From Cyanoderma ruficeps (taxonomy: Eukaryota; Chordata; Aves; Passeriformes; Timaliidae), in NCBI GenBank assembly GCA_008694505.1, contig VZDJ01007753.1:25378039-25442038 (forward strand): a stretch of 64,000 nt of DNA. The letters are read 5' to 3'. Under the pieces are notes generated by a model. The model did not search any database. It was not told the DNA's origin and worked only from the letters and a program-made list of their open reading frames with translations. The translations under genes were made by a program, and so were the position numbers. Of this stretch, positions 60,801 through 64,000 are shown piece after piece. Positions within the stretch are counted from its first letter, which is position 1. Every line of letters starts with the position of its first letter.

Positions 60801-61218
60801 CTACAGCTCAGTGTAAGTTTACCTGGCTTTTGCCACTATGTACTATTACTATACTCCAGGACAGGATACTTTTGGGGCTTCAACTTCTCTACTTTTGATC
60901 ACTCTGTGATCAGAAAAAAGTGTCAGTTGAACTGTTTCCCTAGCTTTATTAAAGGACTGGTAAATAAGCTAGAATAAATTTAAAAATATCTGTTTTTGTA
61001 AATTTTTAGTAAAGACTTAGGTGCCTATGATTTTTTTTCTGAATTATCTTCACATTGTTCAAAATATACTTAACTCGAAATGTTTCTAGATTATGTTCAA
61101 TTTGGACAGGGTGCACATCATTTTGGATGAAATGGTGCTAAATGGTTGCATCGTGGAAACGAACCGGAACAGAATTCTCGCCCCTCTGTTTGTGCTTGAC
61201 AAAGTGGCGGAAGGCTAG
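48724..61218 (+). CDS. AP4S1: AP4S1 (AP-4 complex subunit sigma-1), complete coding locus
   Basis: AP4S1 is the small sigma subunit of AP-4, a clathrin-independent adaptor at the trans-Golgi network that sorts cargo such as ATG9A. Loss in humans causes a hereditary spastic paraplegia. Five coding exons join in phase 0: 48724-48861 (46 codons), 50256-50342 (29), 51454-51522 (23), 54599-54610 (4) and 61090-61218 (42 plus stop). The product is 144 residues, the length of the human protein. It starts [20 protein letters not shown], contains the family hallmark [13 protein letters not shown], and ends [13 protein letters not shown]. The whole protein is one longin-like clathrin-adaptor small-chain domain. 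The ATG has A at -3. An in-frame run of codons lies upstream of this ATG in the exon but has no ATG. The gene diverges from STRN3 and converges on HECTD1. No damage is seen. Confidence 0.96.
49630..49850. promoter_or_regulatory. Small CpG-rich islet in AP4S1 intron
   Basis: About 200 bases with many CpGs (for example AGCGCAGCTGCGGCGC and AGGCGGCGGCGTCTCC) stand in an AT-rich intron. They contain GCCATTTCGG and GCGCCATCTCCTGG. The latter, read on the minus strand, matches the CTCF core at 13 of 14 positions (49808-49821) and also contains a YY1-like GCCATCT. On the minus strand a Kozak-like GAAATGG opens a 40-codon frame ([20 protein letters not shown] onward). It may be an alternative promoter, an enhancer/insulator or an old inserted CpG sequence. 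Confidence 0.45.
50256..50342 (+). CDS. AP4S1: AP4S1 coding exon 2
   Basis: This 87-nt exon encodes [20 protein letters not shown] then IVVGIDQTE. The acceptor is CTGCCTAG|TG and the donor is ACAGAG|GTAAG. It carries the core beta-strand signature of adaptor sigma subunits ([17 protein letters not shown]). Confidence 0.96.
50461..50560. repeat. A/C-rich low-complexity tract
   Basis: CCCAAACCAAACAACACACC-type sequence has a long C run near 50489-50498 and CAAAACCAAAAAACAAATCC in AP4S1 intron sequence. No parent element is recognised. Confidence 0.6.
51454..51522 (+). CDS. AP4S1: AP4S1 coding exon 3
   Basis: This 69-nt exon encodes [20 protein letters not shown] then SRV. The acceptor is AATTTCAG|AA and the donor is AGAGTG|GTGAGT. 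It is the conserved helix region of the sigma chain. Confidence 0.96.
51523..54598 (+). other. AP4S1 intron before the microexon
   Basis: The intron is 3.1 kb of unique-looking AT-rich sequence. No repeat or gene is recognised. Confidence 0.8.
54599..54610 (+). CDS. AP4S1: AP4S1 coding exon 4, a 12-nt microexon
   Basis: The 12 bases AGTGAATTAGAT encode SELD, the residues required between FSRV (exon 3) and IMFNLDRV (exon 5). The upstream signal is strong (TCTCTTTTCCTTGCAG). The donor GTATCC is weak, lacking the usual G at +5. It sits between introns of about 3.1 and 6.5 kb. Without it the protein would lack four conserved residues but stay in frame. Confidence 0.9.
54611..61089 (+). other. 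AP4S1 last intron
   Basis: The intron is 6.5 kb. It has the (CTG)5 repeat and a T-rich run near 60376, but no convincing gene. Open frames up to 121 codons show no family resemblance. Confidence 0.8.
56872..56886 (+). repeat. (CTG)5 trinucleotide repeat
   Basis: Five CTG units are followed by CTCCTCCT in the last AP4S1 intron. The repeat is short and intronic. Confidence 0.85.
61090..61218 (+). CDS. AP4S1: AP4S1 last coding exon
   Basis: The acceptor TTTCTAG ends at 61089. The exon encodes [30 protein letters not shown] and [12 protein letters not shown], then TAG at 61216-61218. The 3' untranslated region follows in the same exon. Confidence 0.96.
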   Translation: MMFNLDRVHIILDEMVLNGCIVETNRNRILAPLFVLDKVAEG

Positions 61219-61995
61219 GAAGATGCAAGGGTGACTAAGGCATTTTTAAAAAGATGGCAACAGCATCAAGAATGTGCCCATAGCAGTCTTCTGCTGTTGC
61301 AAGACTGACTCATGCAACATTCAAATTAGTTGGAAAATATTTTCCATTTCTCTTATACTCTGTGTACCCAATGGGAAAGATACAGCTAAACATGTGGATG
61401 CAACAGATGCAGCTTCACTGACCCAGCAGAAATCCTTCTAGAATGGTCAATAATTTTAAAACATTCTGAGGATGAAGAAATGGAAACTTTCCATGACTGA
61501 CAAGGCATCACTTTGAATTATGTAGCATCATGCCAGATCTAGAAGACAAAAAACAGAAATATATAAATTCAAACGGAGTTTCAGTCCTTCCCTTATGCAA
61601 CAACTTGATTTATTTTCATACAAATTTACTGTTAATAGTTGTTCCGTGACTTTTATGCCCCCTTTAAACTATATTCATCCTTCATCAAAAAGCTGGTTTC
61701 CCTCCCTTTGGCATGCAAGTCATGGACACAAAAAGAAACATACAGATGTATTAAGTATTTCTGCATACTTTTCAAGTTGTAACTGAAATTATTTAGCACT
61801 TAAATATTATTAATAAAAGATAATTAAAATCACAAGTTTAATGCTCCTTTGTCATGTTGGCTTCATAAATTACACAAAATCTTTTCCATTTTGGCACACC
61901 ATTGCTTTTTGTTTTTTTTTTTCTTTTGTATATGCTATCTATGCATCGAGATGAAAACTCTTACAGAAGATGAGTAATAAAAGATATGCCAGTTC
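61219..61995 (+). other. AP4S1: AP4S1 3' untranslated region with candidate poly(A) signals
   Basis: AT-rich sequence follows the stop. AATAAA hexamers occur at 61812-61817 and 61976-61981, the latter followed by T/G-containing sequence. Either could end the transcript. The true cleavage site cannot be decided from sequence alone. Confidence 0.55.
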
Positions 61996-63199
61996 TCAGG
62001 ACCAGGTAGGTACTGAATGAAATCTCCCTTGAGCAGGAAGCCATAGCTACCCTAAGTGCTGATTTGCACTGCACACTGCTCTGCAAGTCAGGGGACAGTT
62101 GGCAATCTCCACTTACTTCCACTTACCTTTCTAGAACTGTTACTGGCCTCCTTCTTAACCTCCAGCCCAACCCGACATATAACCTGATACTGGACAAGCG
62201 TATTCTGTGTGAAAGCACATACTGGTCACATAAGCACCACTCAGACACCAGGGTCTGAGGAGCAAAGAGTGCTGTGTGTGAGGATAATCCACAGGGCTGT
62301 CACACAGTAACACATTTATCAAAACAACATGATGCTGGGACGAGCAGAGTTGCATAAACCTGAACACAGGTGTTTGTCTGAAGCATGACAGGCACAGGAG
62401 TGCAGGGTGGTGGATATTTCCCTCCAATTCTGCATTAGGGAAAATCCAAAAAACAATGCTGTAGAGTCCTACAAAGAATGCCGTGAAAAGAAATCTGGCA
62501 CCAACCTGATGTGTATGTGCAAGGCAGAGTCTTTTGGCAAGCCCCTCACAGCAGTGGCCTGAGACAAAGACAACTGGCACAATGCAAAACTTATTACATA
62601 GATTCAACTACAATAGCCCTTTTCTTTTTTCTGATATCAACTACTTAAAAATCTTTAAAACCATAAAGTCATCTTGCTTTATCTTACTGTAAGCCACTTT
62701 TTTTCCAATAAATATCACATGCTAGCACCAAGACAGCCAGTCCATCTTAAGTAAAGGTGAATGAGCTGTATCATCTGACCCAGATTTTACTCCAGTGTAA
62801 TGAAGAAATATAGTCTCAGGTGACGTGGGCTCACTTCAGAGCACCAAAACCTGCCACGTGCAGGTTATCACTGCCAGACTCATTCCTAAGAAGTTCCACT
62901 TACTCTGAAAAGATTTGAACACACAGATGAATTTGTGAGATCAGCAGTTCTCTTATGTAGTTCTTTGAAACCTTGAAAAAAGCACGGCACATTGTTCAGA
63001 ACACGTACAGAGATTTTGTAAGTACTAATGAAGTATTCAGAAGAGACATTTTTATATGTTGCAAACATTTTAATGATTACTTTTGAGCTTACACATTGGG
63101 TGCTTTTTTTTTAAACTTCAAACTGCAACAAGTTAAATAAATGTTTATAATATACAAAGAAAATACAACCGAAAGTAAAACTTGCTTTAAGTGTGCCTT
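61996..63199. other. Tail-to-tail interval between AP4S1 and HECTD1
   Basis: About 1.2 kb lies between the estimated 3' ends of the convergent genes. A 150-codon minus-strand frame (62155-62607) is open but resembles nothing known. No repeat is recognised. Confidence 0.7.
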
Positions 63200-63864
63200 G
63201 CACTAGGAACCAGTGTTTTTTAATAGCTTTATTGTTGAGCTGCACAAACACACTTAAGGATTTGATCTTTATAGCAGGGCATTTGAGAAATCAAAATATA
63301 TTCCCACTTGAAAGAAAAAGAAGAAAAAAAAATGGTTGTGCATGATTATACGCAAAAACCCACTAAAATACTCCAATAGTGCAGGCACCATTAAAAAAGA
63401 AAAGGCTGGAGATGCCCATTAGGTCTAAATTTTAAAGGAAGCAAGTTTCTGACCAGTTAGCTTAAAGCCAGCAAAACAGGGATCAGTGATGGCAACTGTA
63501 GTGTACAGGGTATTAAAAGACAAACTTTACACAATACACTGTTAGAAATTTGTATCAGTGAACACTGAAAATCTGATGATCTGTTCTTTGGAACAGTCAA
63601 ACAGAAACACCTTAATTTCCAGTTGTGCAAGCCCTTGAAGCATCACACAGTGTTCTGTGCCAATTTCTTGCTGGCTGTGTAGTTACAAGGATTTATTTTG
63701 TCATTAGCAGCTAACAAACATTCCACATTTTCCTAAAGCCTCACAGGTGAAAAAAAGGCAAGTCTCGTCAGAGCACAGCGTGGAGATCGTATTTTTTGCA
63801 CACAAACACAAGAGGCTTCGCTAGTATCAAAAACACTTCCACGTCCCGGGCTACGGTCAGCGGC
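63200..63864 (-). other. HECTD1: HECTD1 3' untranslated region with candidate poly(A) signal
   Basis: On the minus strand AATAAA occurs at 63697-63692 and at 63233-63228, about 170 and 630 bases after the stop. An ATTAAA lies near 63070. The 63228 site fits a several-hundred-base 3' UTR best. The end point given is a guess tied to that signal. Confidence 0.5.
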
Positions 63865-64000
63865 TCAGTTGAGATGGAAGCCTTTCTCCATGGTAGCAGC
63901 TAGCAGACGCTCCCTCATAATCTCCTCGGAAGAATACTCAGGCAACTTTAGGTAATGCACACATGTATTCACAGATGGATAACTTGCATCTGTAGCATCA
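63865..64000 (-). CDS. HECTD1: HECTD1 C-terminal coding end (partial)
   Basis: HECTD1 is a large HECT-type E3 ubiquitin ligase. The window holds its last 44 codons plus stop (TGA, 63865-63867). They read [44 protein letters not shown]. The motif [12 protein letters not shown] is the HECT active-site signature. The catalytic Cys is TGT at 63961-63963, 31 residues from the end, consistent with the position I recall for human HECTD1 (C2579 of 2610). The exon runs off the right edge, leaving one extra base at 64000. The gene converges on AP4S1. The identity is secure. Confidence 0.95.

Noticed and set aside
62155..62607. 150-codon minus-strand frame between AP4S1 and HECTD1
   Set aside because: Its composition (Cys/His/Phe-rich) looks like chance, there is no start context or promoter, and it matches no known family that I recognise. 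Conservation of the frame in another bird would reopen it.
1..64000. CRISPR arrays, operons, bacterial or phage genes, tRNA or rRNA genes
   Set aside because: No regular spaced repeats, no ribosome-binding-site-led gene runs and no tRNA-like cloverleaf were noticed. The split genes show a vertebrate genome.

Overview
This is an avian (bird) nuclear genomic segment holding three protein-coding genes in the order STRN3 (minus), AP4S1 (plus), HECTD1 (minus). The genes were identified by reading exons and splice sites. The bird assignment rests on CR1 LINE fragments ending in the ATTCTATG-type tail and on the absence of recognisable primate or rodent SINEs. The order and orientation match human 14q12 as I remember it.

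Region 1 (about 1-41,338, minus strand) is the 5' part of STRN3 (striatin-3), a STRIPAK/PP2A scaffold. Nine coding exons are present: exon 1 at 41,018-41,338 inside a CpG island, then exons 2-9 towards the left edge. They give 429 codons plus one base, covering the caveolin-binding/coiled-coil N-terminus, the calmodulin-binding segment, the acidic linker and the 84-codon exon 8+9 block. The WD40 half lies beyond position 1. Intron 1 is about 19 kb. The introns carry CR1 fragments, one probable solo LTR and simple repeats.

Region 2 (about 40.4-41.9 kb) is a large CpG island. It acts as the presumed bidirectional promoter of STRN3 and AP4S1 and contains ETS, NRF1 and YY1-like motifs, a G-quadruplex-prone tract and a short upstream ORF in the STRN3 leader.

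Region 3 (about 41.6-62.0 kb, plus strand) is AP4S1, the sigma subunit of the AP-4 adaptor. Five coding exons join cleanly in phase 0 to a 144-residue protein, the length of human AP4S1. One of them is a 12-nt microexon. A small CpG-rich islet with a CTCF/YY1-like motif sits in the intron after the first coding exon.

Region 4 (about 62-64 kb) is the tail-to-tail interval, followed by the last 136 bases of HECTD1 coding sequence, which include the HECT catalytic cysteine.

Almost all open reading frames of 60-150 codons here are chance ORFs in introns, and the very long ones at 40.3-42.0 kb arise from GC-rich DNA. I found no convincing new biological system. The items most worth checking are the microexon, the intronic CpG islet, the probable LTR, the bidirectional promoter and the 84-codon STRN3 cassette. 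One ambiguous base (n) lies at 34,012.
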